From assembly GCF_013408535.1 (NCBI RefSeq), contig NZ_JACBZA010000001.1:682001-746000 (forward strand): a stretch of 64,000 bases of DNA, in the 5' to 3' direction. Within the stretch, counting starts at the first letter, position 1. Each line of letters starts with the position of its first letter. Of this stretch, positions 50,912 to 58,997 are shown piece by piece. Under the pieces are notes generated by a model that was not told the DNA's origin, did no database searches, and saw only the letters and a program-made list of their open reading frames with translations. The DNA is from Actinopolymorpha cephalotaxi. Its GTDB lineage: Bacteria > Actinomycetota > Actinomycetes > Propionibacteriales > Actinopolymorphaceae. A program made the translations under genes and the position numbers.

Positions 50912-51181
50912 GTGATCGTTACGACCGACGTGTCGCGCGAGCTGATGGTCGACACCTCCGTCTCGGTTCACCTGATCGCGAGCCGTTGCGTCTCGCCCGT
51001 CAAGCTGCCGCGCCCGGGGACCACTGTGTCCGGCGGCGGTGTCGACGTTCGCGTCCGCGCGCTCGATGTCCGTGACGACGTCGTGACCAAGTCCCTCCCG
51101 GCCTTCCTGAAGGGCGTTTCCGCCCCGATCGCCAAGGCCCCCGTGTCGGGTGTTCCAGCCTGGAGCCCACCAGATCGATGA
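50912..51181 (+). CDS. Leader ORF upstream of whiB7, 89 codons
   Basis: The GTG at 50912 is preceded by GAGAGGAGGGGG, one of the strongest ribosome sites in the window. The product runs VIVTTDVSRELMVDTSVSV to PAWSPPDR, with no known domain. Its stop is 21 bases before the left arm of an intrinsic terminator. whiB7/wblC genes in mycobacteria and Streptomyces are known to have translated leaders that sense ribosome-targeting antibiotics by attenuation, so this ORF is likely the sensor. An independent protein function is not excluded. Confidence 0.7.
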   Translation: MIVTTDVSRELMVDTSVSVHLIASRCVSPVKLPRPGTTVSGGGVDVRVRALDVRDDVVTKSLPAFLKGVSAPIAKAPVSGVPAWSPPDR

Positions 51182-51202
51182 GAAATCACGACTGGCGCCT
51201 CC

Positions 51203-51245
51203 AAGGCCGCGGAATCCCGAACCGGGATCCGCGGCCTTCTTGTTT
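51203..51245 (+). terminator. Intrinsic terminator/attenuator in the whiB7 leader
   Basis: AAGGCCGCGGA (51203-51213) pairs with TCCGCGGCCTT (51228-51238). TCCC (51215-51218) pairs with GGGA inside, with one bulged A and a 5-nt loop. CTTGTTTC follows. It sits before whiB7 on the same transcript. Confidence 0.8.
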
Positions 51246-51269
51246 CTCCGGACCCAAAGGCGGCAGTCG

Positions 51270-51455
51270 ATGAGCCAGCACCACCGCAGATACGCACCAC
51301 AGCACCATCCGCCCCACCGCTACAACCCGCTTCACCCGCAGCACCCGCTCCACCCGCAGCACAGCACCACCGGTTGGTCACCGAGCACGGGGTGGCCGGC
51401 CACCGGATGTACGGGCCCAGCACGACACCAGACACAAGGAGGTGACTGGAAGTGA
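51270..51455 (+). CDS. His/Pro-rich small ORF overlapping the whiB7 start
   Basis: A 61-codon ORF starting MSQHHRRYAPQHHPPHRY with a duplicated LHPQHP segment. Its stop overlaps the whiB7 GTG in a GTGA, so it could couple whiB7 translation. The ribosome site (AAAGGCGG) is moderate. Composition is unlike any neighbour. It may be a second leader peptide, sensitive to His or Pro supply, or a chance ORF. Confidence 0.45.
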   Translation: MSQHHRRYAPQHHPPHRYNPLHPQHPLHPQHSTTGWSPSTGWPATGCTGPARHQTQGGDWK

Positions 51456-51736
51456 GTCTTAGCGTCCTCGACGCCGTGACAACGGACGTCGTGACGGAGG
51501 CAGAGCTTCCCTGCCGCTCTTCCGACCCGGAGCTCTTCTTCGCGGAGTCCCCGGCGGACGTCGAGTTCGCGAAAACCATCTGCCATGACTGCCCCATCCG
51601 GCGGGAGTGCCTCGAAGGCGCGCTCGCCCGGCGAGAGCCGTGGGGAGTCTGGGGTGGCGAACTCTTCATCGCAGGAGTGGTCGTCGCGCGCAAGAGGCCG
51701 CGCGGACGTCCCCGTAAGAACGAAGTCGCCGCATGA
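51452..51736 (+). CDS. whiB7: WhiB7 transcription factor
   Basis: The 94-residue protein holds the four iron-sulfur cysteines: Cys21 in PCRSSDPELFF and TICHDCPIRREC (CX2CX5C). GVWGGE follows. The C-terminal AT-hook RPRGRPRKNE identifies WhiB7 rather than other WhiB proteins. WhiB7 binds the primary sigma factor and activates intrinsic antibiotic-resistance genes. The GTG at 51452 has an AAGGAGG site. Leader elements at 50795-51245 suggest autoregulation plus attenuation. Confidence 0.96.
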   Translation: MSLSVLDAVTTDVVTEAELPCRSSDPELFFAESPADVEFAKTICHDCPIRRECLEGALARREPWGVWGGELFIAGVVVARKRPRGRPRKNEVAA

Positions 51737-51891
51737 CCACCATCCGACCGAGCACGTCGGCCCGGCCGCGCCGGACCGTCGCCTCCCTTCGCACAGGGAA
51801 TCCGATGACCGATCACCTCCACACCGAGCACTCCCTCACCCCGGCACTTCGGGGGAGGTCCACCAGCACCGCCAGCACAAGGAGCACCACG

Positions 51892-52056
51892 ATGAATCTT
51901 CTCCACGAAGACCTGGCACGAGCGCAGATACAGGCGCGCCTCGACGCCGGCCGGGAGCACCGGCGGGCCGCCGAGGCGCGCCGGGCACGGCGCCGCAACC
52001 GCGAGGAGCGCAAGCTCACCCTGCGGACCCTCCTGGTTCGGACGCGCTACGTCTGA
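51892..52056 (+). CDS. Small basic protein, 54 aa
   Basis: Starts MNLLHEDLARAQIQARLDAG and is rich in Arg and Ala, probably one long helix. The ATG at 51892 follows AAGGAG. A longer in-frame ORF beginning at 51733 (ATGA overlap with the whiB7 stop) exists, but its N-terminal part is low-complexity. I recall short proteins with an MNLxHEDLARA-like start in many actinobacteria, function unknown. A strong terminator follows at 52091. Confidence 0.65.
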   Translation: MNLLHEDLARAQIQARLDAGREHRRAAEARRARRRNREERKLTLRTLLVRTRYV

Positions 52057-52090
52057 CCGGTAGGTAACGGCACCGTCTGCAACTGATCCG

Positions 52091-52120
52091 GCCGGGGTAC
52101 CCCACACGGGGTGCCCCGGC
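52091..52120 (+). terminator. Terminator after the whiB7 region
   Basis: GCCGGGGTACCCC (52091-52103) pairs with GGGGTGCCCCGGC (52108-52120): a 13-bp stem with one G-U pair and a 4-nt loop. The tail is not T-rich. Confidence 0.7.
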
Positions 52121-52184
52121 CGTCGCATGTCTGCCACCCGTCGCCCGGGGTGATGCCCCCGGCCGTCGCATGTCTGCCGCCCGT
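52114..52184. repeat. 28-bp direct repeat, period 43
   Basis: The segment beginning CCCCGGCCGTCGCATGTCTG occurs at 52114-52141 and again at 52157-52184 with one mismatch. The first copy begins inside the 3' arm of the terminator. The rest of 52057-52351 has no clear gene. Confidence 0.85.
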
Positions 52185-52351
52185 AGCGACGGGATGTGTC
52201 GGACGGTGACCGGTCGCGGACCGAACGCCGGATAACGAAAAGGCCATGAGCAGGTGTCCGTAGCGTTGCTGTCACATTCGGCGTGGACCATGGGTGCATC
52301 GACCGGGCGCGGCCGCGGGGGAGCGGCCGCTGGCGAGAGGCGACGGCGATC

Positions 52352-52513
52352 ATGATCGACTGCGACCTGTGTGGAACGACCGCTCCGGGGGAAGTGCCCC
52401 CACTCGGCTGGGTGGTGTCACGGGAGCGGGGAAGTGTCCAGCACTACTGCGACCGCTGCGCGCGCGAGAACGTACGCAACATCGAGTGCAGGTTGGCGCG
52501 CAGCTACTGGTGA
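52352..52513 (+). CDS. Small zinc-ribbon-like protein, 53 aa
   Basis: Starts MIDCDLCGTTAPGEVPPLGW and contains CDLC and CDRC pairs about 30 residues apart, a likely zinc ribbon. No catalytic features. It resembles short actinobacterial proteins of unknown role. The ATG at 52352 is the first in the zinc-ribbon region; a longer in-frame start at 52283 is less likely. It converges with the ABC1 kinase gene 43 bp away. Confidence 0.65.
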   Translation: MIDCDLCGTTAPGEVPPLGWVVSRERGSVQHYCDRCARENVRNIECRLARSYW

Positions 52514-52556
52514 CGGACGGCCGGCCGGTCGCGGTGCGCCACCAGGCCGGTCCGGC

Positions 52557-53912
52557 TCAGGGCGCCGGCGACGCCTGACCGTCGGCCGCGCCGATCGCGG
52601 GTTCGTCGGTGAACCCGGGCAGCCAGCGTTCGAGTTCGGCCCGGAAGGGCGCCTCGGTGCCGAGCTGTGCCAGCACGCCGATGCCGCCGCTCCACACCCG
52701 GTGGATGAGGGCGTACGACGGCGGCAGGTTGAGCTTGAACGCCGTCTTCGCGCTCGTGCTGCGGACGTCGGTGATCCGCTGGAACTGCGACCGCATCCAC
52801 TCCCGGCTGAACGTGAACGTCTCGTGCTGGGCCGGCTCGACGAACGGCTGGAGGTAGGTGTACAGCTCGTCCGCGTCGAGATCGATGTGCGGCTTGACGA
52901 ATCCCTCGGCGCGCAGGCCCTCCAGGATGTTCTCGGCGTCGCCGTTCAGGCCGATGCGCAGCAGTCGGCCGATCTGGGGCGGGAAGCCGCCGGGAAGCCG
53001 GGCGACCAGGCCGAAGTCGAGCACGCCGAGCCGTCCGTCGGGCGTGATGCGGTAGTTGCCGGGGTGCGGGTCGGCGTGCAGCAGGCCGGCGCGGGCGGGT
53101 CCGGAGAACAGGAACCGCACGAACAGCAGGCCGGCGCGGTCGCGTTCCTCCTGCGTGCCGTGGGCGATCACCTGGCTGAGCGGCGTGCCGTCCAGCCAGT
53201 CGGTGACCAGCACATGCGGGGTGTGCAGCCGGACGTGCGGGATGGCGTAGTCGGGGTCGCCGTCATAGGCGGTGGCGAACTGCTCCTGGGCCTCCGCCTC
53301 GAGGCTGTAGTCGAGCTCCTCGTTGATCCGGGCCTTGAGCTCGGCCACCAGCGGCTTGACCTCCAGGCCGGGCATCCAGGTGGTGAACAGCCTGCTGAGC
53401 CGGGCGATCTGGTTGAGGTCGGAGCGCAGCGCCTCCGCGGCCCCGGGGTACTGGATCTTGACGGCGACGTCTCGTCCGCCCGGCCACTGGGCGCGGTGGA
53501 CCTGCCCGATCGACGCCGACGCGGCCGGTTCGTCGCTGAAGTTGCGCAACCGCCGTCGCCAGTGCGGGCCGAGCTCGCGTTCGAGCACCTTGTGCACCCG
53601 GTCCGCCGACATCGGCGGCGCGGAGTCTTGCAGCTTGGTCAGCGTGGCGCGGTAGGGCCCGGCGAGGTGTTCGGGTAGGGCTGCCTCGAAGATCGACAGC
53701 GCCTGACCGAACTTCATCGCGCCGCCCTTGAGCTCGCCCAGCACCTTGAACAGCTGGTCCGCGGTGCGCCGCTGAGCCTCGGAGAGCACGACCTCGGCGG
53801 GCTTGCCGCCCAGCCGCTTGCCCAGTCCGAGCGCCGTCCGGCCGGCGATGCCGATGGGAAGACTCGCGAGCCGCGCGGTCCGGGCGACAGTGTGTCGGGG
53901 AAGATCGCTCAC
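52557..53912 (-). CDS. ABC1/AarF (UbiB-like) atypical kinase
   Basis: A 451-residue protein of the ABC1 family. The KxGQ motif is in GGAMKFGQALS, the Ala-rich loop AASASIGQVHRAQ and the catalytic region HADPHPGN followed by DFGLVARL. These atypical kinases act near lipids or quinones; the M. tuberculosis counterpart next to whiB7 is Rv3197, which has been linked to antibiotic tolerance. The ATG at 53912 is the family start. Confidence 0.93.
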   Translation of the reverse strand: MSDLPRHTVARTARLASLPIGIAGRTALGLGKRLGGKPAEVVLSEAQRRTADQLFKVLGELKGGAMKFGQALSIFEAALPEHLAGPYRATLTKLQDSAPPMSADRVHKVLERELGPHWRRRLRNFSDEPAASASIGQVHRAQWPGGRDVAVKIQYPGAAEALRSDLNQIARLSRLFTTWMPGLEVKPLVAELKARINEELDYSLEAEAQEQFATAYDGDPDYAIPHVRLHTPHVLVTDWLDGTPLSQVIAHGTQEERDRAGLLFVRFLFSGPARAGLLHADPHPGNYRITPDGRLGVLDFGLVARLPGGFPPQIGRLLRIGLNGDAENILEGLRAEGFVKPHIDLDADELYTYLQPFVEPAQHETFTFSREWMRSQFQRITDVRSTSAKTAFKLNLPPSYALIHRVWSGGIGVLAQLGTEAPFRAELERWLPGFTDEPAIGAADGQASPAP

Positions 53913-54072
53913 GGATCCATTGTCCAGGTAGCAGTCAACCTGGGCGTCGGCCGAGGGATGTATGCCGCCCTGCTCCCGAGGGCCGACCCGCGCGTTCGTG
54001 CGCAGGGTGACCTCCTCCGTACGCTTCGGTCACGGCGACCGTCACAGTTTCGTACGCCCGGTGACCTGGGCG

Positions 54073-54942
54073 TCACGCGTCGACCCGGGGCGGCCCGGCG
54101 CGGAGCCGGCGTTCGGACTCGGCGCGCACCTGCTCGATGTCGAAGCCCAGGCTCCAGTCGGCGTCCAGCCACCAGGTCGCGCCGGCGGCCGCCCACGGGC
54201 GGACCCGCTCCGCCGCGGCCCGAGGATCGTCCGCCGGCGTGCTGCCCTCGACCACCACGTCGTAGTCGTCCATGCCGAGCCCGGCCCCGGCCCGATGTGA
54301 CCGGATCCACTCGACGCCGGACCGGAGCAGCTCGGGGGAGAACTCACCGCCCTGCCGGTCCGGATCGGTGGGAGCGTGATGGGGCAACCAGCCGTCCCAG
54401 CGCGCGGCCCGGGCCATCGACTTCGGGCGGGGCCAGGCGCCGACGACCCAGACGGGGATGCGGGGCCGCTGCACCGGTGCCGGTGGTGGCGGCGGAGCGA
54501 GCTCGCCGATCACGCGGGAGCGGTAGTGCCGGCCGTGGAAGTCGAACGCCCGCTCGCCCCACAGCCGCTGCAGCATCGCCAGGCCCTCGTCGAGTTGCTC
54601 GGCGCGCACTCGCCGGCCGGGGTCGTCCTCGAACAGCCAGAACCGGTCCTCGCCGGCGACGCCGAGGCCGACCGACAGCGTGACCCGGCCGCCGGAGAGG
54701 TTGTCCAGGGTGGAGGTCTGCCCGGCCAGCTCCCACGGCCGGCGCCGGGGAAGTGGGGTGAGCATCGTGCCTAGGCGAATCCGCCTGGTGCGGGTGGCCG
54801 CCGCGGCGAGGACGACCCACGGATCGATCGCCCAGATGCCCTCCCAGACGAAGAAGCCGTCCCAGCCGTGGGTCTCCGCGATCTCCGCCAGCTCCGCCGC
54901 CGCCCGGGCATCGCCGTAGGGCAGCACGAATCCGTATCTCAT
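54073..54942 (-). CDS. Luciferase-like flavin-dependent oxidoreductase
   Basis: A 289-residue TIM-barrel monooxygenase of the LLM class. It begins MRYGFVLPYGDARAAAELA, with FVWEGIW, RIRLGTMLTPLPRRRPWELA, TLDNLSGGRVTLSVGLG and HGRHYRS, conserved in F420- or FMN-dependent members. Cofactor choice cannot be decided here. It lies 67 bp downstream of the ThiF-like gene on the same strand. A short hairpin separates them. Confidence 0.9.
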   Translation of the reverse strand: MRYGFVLPYGDARAAAELAEIAETHGWDGFFVWEGIWAIDPWVVLAAAATRTRRIRLGTMLTPLPRRRPWELAGQTSTLDNLSGGRVTLSVGLGVAGEDRFWLFEDDPGRRVRAEQLDEGLAMLQRLWGERAFDFHGRHYRSRVIGELAPPPPPAPVQRPRIPVWVVGAWPRPKSMARAARWDGWLPHHAPTDPDRQGGEFSPELLRSGVEWIRSHRAGAGLGMDDYDVVVEGSTPADDPRAAAERVRPWAAAGATWWLDADWSLGFDIEQVRAESERRLRAGPPRVDA

Positions 54943-54972
54943 GGACAGAACCTAGAGGCGACCACCGACAGG

Positions 54973-54996
54973 GGCCGGCCACCGGGAGGGCCGGCC
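54973..54996. terminator. 8-bp GC hairpin between LLM and ThiF-like genes
   Basis: GGCCGGCC (54973-54980) repeats as GGCCGGCC (54989-54996); each is self-complementary, so they can pair with an 8-nt loop. It is probably a terminator for the ThiF-like gene. Confidence 0.5.
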
Positions 54997-55009
54997 GGGC
55001 GGAGTGCGG

Positions 55010-56077
55010 TCAGGCGGCGACCGGTGCGGGTTCGGGATCCCAGTGGCAGCCGCACGCCGGGTGGGCCGCCCACGACCGCCGCCGGATGGTTCCGTGCGGG
55101 AGGGTCATCTCCAGGGTCGCGTCCACCGACGGCGGCCGGCCGCCGTCGAGGAACGCCAGCACGTGCAGGACGGCGTGCCCGGCGACCGCGGTGGCGAGTA
55201 CGACGTCGCAGGCGGGCATCCCACTCGGCGCTTCGACGGTCTGGGCCAGGATGTCCGGCCATCGAGGGTCGCGGGCGGTGCGGTGCAGGTCGTGGCAGCG
55301 TACGCAGGAGGACGTACCGGGCAGGACGAACGGTCCGAGGATCGCCCGGCCCTCCCGCATCCGGACCACGAGGTGCGGGACCCCCGCGCGGACGAGCGCG
55401 TCGGCGAGGTTGCGGTCGGGCTCCTCGTCGGGCGCGAGCACCGCGAGGTCGGGACGTTCGGTCGTACCGCCGACGCCTCCGGCGCCGACCTCGGTCGAGG
55501 GCCCGGCGACCCTCGCGGCACGGGCGGCGCCGACGGCTCGCGGACGGCCGACGTCGCCCGTGCAGAGTCCGGCCGGCGCCAGGTCGGCGGGCCGGGTGAC
55601 CGTGCGGTCGCTCACGTCGACGCGGCCCAGCCCCCCGGCGGCGAGCAGGGCGGCCACCGACGCGCCGATCCGGCCGGCGCCGAACACGCAGACGGCGGCG
55701 TCCCGGCGACGGCGGAGCCACTCGCCGTCGTCCGCCGGCATACCGAGCCGGCGGGCGGCGTGGTCGGGGGTCAGGCGTTCGCGTTCGGCCGGCCCGACCC
55801 CTTCCCACACCGACTCGGCGGAGCCGGCGTCCTGCAGGGCTCCGGCCTCGTCGAGCAGCCGGAGCAGCCGGTGCACCCGCGGCAGGCTGACTCCGTGGGC
55901 GAGCGCGGAGGTGATCAGATCCTCCTCCGAGCACGCGCCGGACAGGCTCTCGACCACGTGCCGCAGGCCGGGGTCGACCCCGGTGACCACCAGAGCGTAG
56001 GCGGGGTCCAGCCCGATCTGGACGGTCTGTCCGTCCCGCCAGACCCGGCGCAGGGCGGGCTTGATCTGTGGGCGCAC
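55010..56077 (-). CDS. ThiF/E1-like protein (Rv3196-type)
   Basis: A 355-residue protein with a central Rossmann/ThiF-like segment VCVFGAGRIGASVAALLAAG (about 155-175) and cysteines in SCVRCHDLHR and HPACGCHW that may bind zinc. The N-terminal ~100 residues resemble a winged helix with leader-binding character, as in TOMM-type cyclodehydratase partners. No precursor peptide is nearby, so a peptide-modifying role is unproven. It occupies the syntenic place of Rv3196. The GTG at 56077 follows GGGGAGG. Confidence 0.7.
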   Translation of the reverse strand: MRPQIKPALRRVWRDGQTVQIGLDPAYALVVTGVDPGLRHVVESLSGACSEEDLITSALAHGVSLPRVHRLLRLLDEAGALQDAGSAESVWEGVGPAERERLTPDHAARRLGMPADDGEWLRRRRDAAVCVFGAGRIGASVAALLAAGGLGRVDVSDRTVTRPADLAPAGLCTGDVGRPRAVGAARAARVAGPSTEVGAGGVGGTTERPDLAVLAPDEEPDRNLADALVRAGVPHLVVRMREGRAILGPFVLPGTSSCVRCHDLHRTARDPRWPDILAQTVEAPSGMPACDVVLATAVAGHAVLHVLAFLDGGRPPSVDATLEMTLPHGTIRRRSWAAHPACGCHWDPEPAPVAA

Positions 56078-56197
56078 GGGTGACCTCCCCGGAGGAGTCG
56101 GCGGCGTCGGGAACGAAGCCTGCCACGACCGAGGGGCCGCCGGTGGGCGTCGTCCACAGGCGGAGTTGTCCACAGGCGGTGTTATCGTCGGCGCAGG

Positions 56198-56794
56198 ATG
56201 TGGGCGACCGCGATGCGCGCGGGGAGTGGAATCGACGTGGACGACAAGCCCGGCGCGAGCACGCTGGTCGACTCCGAGGAGTCCCGGCCCGCGCCCCCGA
56301 GCCTGGCCCGCCGGCTGCTCAGCTGGCAGTGGGTCGCCTTCACGCTGGTGGTCGTCCTGGCCGTCGCGGCGTTCCTGTTCCTCGCCTGGTGGCAGCTGGG
56401 ACGGTTCGAGTCGCGGGCGGGTGACTGGCAGAACTTCGGCTACGCGCTGCAGTGGCCGTTCTTCGCGGTGTTCACGGTCTACGTGTGGTGGCGGCTGCTG
56501 CGGGAGAGCCGACGGGAGTCGATGGAACGACAGACCGCCGAGGGGCAGCCCGATCCGGGGCCCGGCGCTCGCCGGGGAGCCGACCGGCGTACCGGCGACG
56601 AACTGACCGAGGTGCCGCCACTGCCGCCGAAGCGGCTGGTGCGGCCGAGCGGGGGGGAAGACGACTCGGCGGTGCCGGCTGTGCCGACCGGGCCGGGTGA
56701 GTCGGAGGACCCGGATGACGCGACGGACGAGGCGGCGCTCACGGCGTACAACCGCTACCTGGCGGCCCTCCAGGAACGCTCCTCGCGCGCCTGA
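56198..56794 (+). CDS. Membrane protein with acidic tail, 198 aa
   Basis: Two hydrophobic helices, WVAFTLVVVLAVAAFLFLAW followed by WQLGRF, and LQWPFFAVFTVYVWW, are followed by a long polar tail ending ALTAYNRYLAALQERS. The WQLxRF element after helix 1 recalls SURF1-like proteins. Similar actinobacterial proteins are sometimes labelled glucitol-operon regulators, which the sequence does not support. The start is uncertain: ATGs at 56198 and 56213. Confidence 0.7.
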   Translation: MWATAMRAGSGIDVDDKPGASTLVDSEESRPAPPSLARRLLSWQWVAFTLVVVLAVAAFLFLAWWQLGRFESRAGDWQNFGYALQWPFFAVFTVYVWWRLLRESRRESMERQTAEGQPDPGPGARRGADRRTGDELTEVPPLPPKRLVRPSGGEDDSAVPAVPTGPGESEDPDDATDEAALTAYNRYLAALQERSSRA

Positions 56795-56814
56795 CGGCCT
56801 GCCGGACACTCGGA

Positions 56815-56840
56815 CGGGCGGCCACCGGGGTGACCGCCCG
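56815..56840. terminator. Hairpin between convergent genes
   Basis: CGGGCGGCCACC (56815-56826) pairs with GGTGACCGCCCG (56829-56840) with one mismatch and a very tight loop, between the membrane protein and DUF5679 genes. Confidence 0.5.
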
Positions 56841-56860
56841 CACGAAGCGTCTGGGTTTCG

Positions 56861-57019
56861 TCAGGCCTTGCCCAGGATCCGGTTGAGGTTGGTGCCACAT
56901 TCGGGGCAGGTGGCCTTGGCCATCCTGGTGCCCTTGTCGTTGACCTTGATCTCACCGGTCGCGTTGCGCTTGGCCTTGCATTTCACACAGTAGAACTCGC
57001 CTGTGTAGGTCTCCGCCAT
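56861..57019 (-). CDS. DUF5679 zinc-ribbon protein, 52 aa
   Basis: Translating the complement gives MAETYTGEFYCVKCKAKRNA through TCPECGTNLNRILGKA, matching the DUF5679 family. Two CxxC pairs (CVKC and CPEC) form a zinc ribbon. The ATG at 57019 follows GAGGAGGG. Many actinobacteria carry it as a single short gene of unknown function. Confidence 0.85.
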   Translation of the reverse strand: MAETYTGEFYCVKCKAKRNATGEIKVNDKGTRMAKATCPECGTNLNRILGKA

Positions 57020-57603
57020 GACGGCCCTCCTCGCTGTGCTGGGTCGGGGCAGGGCGGACCAGCCCGGGCCGCCCGATCTCGGGTCACTTTATTGCAGCGC
57101 CGCTCACCGACGAGTGCTCGGCACGCGGATGGCTCACGTCCTGCCCATGGTGTGCACTTTTATGCCTGTGCGTGACCGATGGCCCGGGAAGGGGTCGATC
57201 GGCGCAGCGCCGTGTCGACGTTACCCCCAGGCGGGGGCGGAGCGGCGACCGAGTCCGGTGAGCCGGGATCCGGACGTACGAAACCCCCGGAGTTGTCCGG
57301 TCCGTTCGCCTTCCCCTTGCGAACGGCTCGGGCCTTCCGGGGGCCTCGTTCTGCCGAACCTACGACCGGAGCCGACAGGGCGTCAATGTCTGCTTTCCTC
57401 CCGATGTGGACGGATCTGTGGAGAGGTTGTGTACGGCGGCCGTACGGCGGTGGACAGGCTGGGGACCCGGCTGTGGACAATGTGCGCGATCTCGGCCAAA
57501 AATCTCTGTGACCTGCAGGTTTGGCTGTCCACCGGGTGTGGAGAAGAAACTCACCCGGCGAACCTGAGCCGCTCCTGTCGGTCCGGCGGGGTACGTTGCA
57601 CTC
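57020..57603. other. 584-bp divergent intergenic region with TGTGGA motifs
   Basis: No convincing coding sequence: ORFs here lack family similarity and ribosome sites. Between about 57405 and 57545 the motifs TGTGGA, GTGGACAGG, TGTGGACAA (57472-57480) and TGTCCACC recur; TGTGGACAA is the complement of the actinobacterial DnaA box TTGTCCACA. Confidence 0.5.
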
Positions 57604-58191
57604 GTGGCCAAGCCGGCACCGAGGCAGCGCGTGGAGCCGCGACCGGGCGGGAAGACCGACCCCTCGCGCTGTGAGCCGCGCCAGGTGGAGGTACGCCGGA
57701 GCCCGCGCCGGCGCCGCACGGTGAGCGCCTACCGCGAGGGCGACCGGGTGGTGGTGCTGCTTCCCGCGCGGATGAGCGTGGACGAGGAGCGCCGCTGGGT
57801 CGGGGTGATGCTCGACCGGCTCTCGGCGATGGAGCAGCGCCGGCGGCCGAGCGACGAGGAGTTGCTGTCGCGCGCCCGCACACTCACCCGCCGTCATCTC
57901 GGTGACGCTCCGCTACCGACCAGCGTCCGATGGGTCGGAAACCAGGGCATGCGGTGGGGTTCGTGCACACCCAGCGACGGCACGGTCCGGCTGTCCACCC
58001 GGCTGCGGGGGATGCCCGCCTGGGTGATCGACTACGTGCTGATCCACGAGCTGGTGCACCTGGTCGAACCCGGGCACACGGCCAGATTCTGGTCGCTGGT
58101 CCGCAACTACCCGCAGGCCGATCGGGCGCGCGGCTACCTCGAGGGGGTCGCGGCGGCCGCTCAGCTGCCGCTGGAGGAGTGCGCGGACTGA
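57604..58191 (+). CDS. DUF45/YgjP-like metallopeptidase
   Basis: A 195-residue zinc metallopeptidase-like protein. The zinc site is HELVHLVEPGHTARFW near residues 150-165 (HExxH plus a third His). MRWGSCTPSDGTVRLSTRL is the block that defines the DUF45/SprT-like group. An Arg-rich N-terminal tail precedes it. No signal peptide is seen. Substrates of the family are unknown. The GTG at 57604 is the first start in frame. Confidence 0.9.
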   Translation: MAKPAPRQRVEPRPGGKTDPSRCEPRQVEVRRSPRRRRTVSAYREGDRVVVLLPARMSVDEERRWVGVMLDRLSAMEQRRRPSDEELLSRARTLTRRHLGDAPLPTSVRWVGNQGMRWGSCTPSDGTVRLSTRLRGMPAWVIDYVLIHELVHLVEPGHTARFWSLVRNYPQADRARGYLEGVAAAAQLPLEECAD

Positions 58192-58230
58192 CCCGCGCCC
58201 CTGGTCGCCCCGCCGGGCCACGTGCCCGCC

Positions 58231-58274
58231 CATCGCCCCGACATCGCCCCGGCATCGCTCCGCCCGTCGCCCGC
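58231..58274. repeat. Imperfect 11-bp repeats
   Basis: CATCGCCCCGA, CATCGCCCCGG, CATCGCTCCGC and a weaker fourth unit follow one another after the DUF45 gene. The gap 58192-58429 holds nothing else recognisable. Confidence 0.7.
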
Positions 58275-58429
58275 CCGGTGTGATCAACCCGTGAGCGGCC
58301 CCGTCGGCCTGTCGGCCCTGTCGTAGCCCCCGCGTTTCATCCGCGACGGGTGTGGTGCGGCCCTCGGGTGCCGACCCAGGCTGGAGCGGGGGAGTGGCGA
58401 GTCTGGCGACTTCGCGCGGGGAGGTGCTC

Positions 58430-58855
58430 ATGCTGTGGCTGCTGACCGGCGCCGTGCTGGTGTGGATCTACCTCGGCATCCGGATCCTCGCCCGCAGACG
58501 CCGCATCCTCAACGCATCCGGGGTGTTCCGGTGCAAGGTGCGCAGTACGTCGTGGGGCGTGGAGGCCCTGGGCTACCGCTGGCCGCGCCGGCCGTCGTAC
58601 GCCGTCTGGGCCCACGACGTGCTGGTCGTGTACCGCCGGTTCGCCCTGAACGAGGTGCTCGTCCTCGAATGCCGGTTCGCCGAGGACCTCGAGGTGGCCC
58701 CGTCGACGCTGCGCCGGCTGGGGCCGTGCCCGTTGCTGCTACGGATCCGGCTGGACGACGGGGCGATGGTGGAGGTCGCCGCGCCGCGCCGGGCCTGCTC
58801 GGAGCTCGTCGGGCCCTACATCGCCGCCCAGCTCCACCCCTCCGAGCGCGGCTGA
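58430..58855 (+). CDS. DUF2550-like single-helix membrane protein
   Basis: A 141-residue protein starting MLWLLTGAVLVWIYLGIRIL, one membrane helix, then a soluble domain with GVFRCKVRSTSWGVEALGYR and VLVVYRRFALNEVLVLECRF. Helix plus FRC...R domain recalls the actinobacterial DUF2550 family. I am only moderately sure. The ATG at 58430 follows GCGGGGAGG. Confidence 0.6.
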   Translation: MLWLLTGAVLVWIYLGIRILARRRRILNASGVFRCKVRSTSWGVEALGYRWPRRPSYAVWAHDVLVVYRRFALNEVLVLECRFAEDLEVAPSTLRRLGPCPLLLRIRLDDGAMVEVAAPRRACSELVGPYIAAQLHPSERG

Positions 58856-58997
58856 TCTCCGGGCCGGCGCCCGGACCTGATCCCGCGGCTTGTGACCGTC
58901 CGGGGTTCATCCCGGCCGGGTGAGGTGAAGTCGCTCCGGGTTGCCGAGACTCCCCTCAGGAGCTGGTGGACAGACGTCGGGTGCGGGGGCTTGGCTG

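Noticed and set aside
55010-56077. RiPP/TOMM biosynthetic cluster around the ThiF-like protein
   Set aside because: No precursor peptide, YcaO or dehydrogenase gene is adjacent. The gene is part of the conserved backbone.
57405-57545. Replication origin
   Set aside because: A few DnaA-box-like motifs are present, but there is no dnaA, dnaN or AT-rich unwinding element, and the neighbours are not origin genes.
57160-57897. 245-codon minus-strand ORF in the 57-kb gap
   Set aside because: It overlaps the DUF45 gene in antisense, lacks a ribosome site and has no domain.
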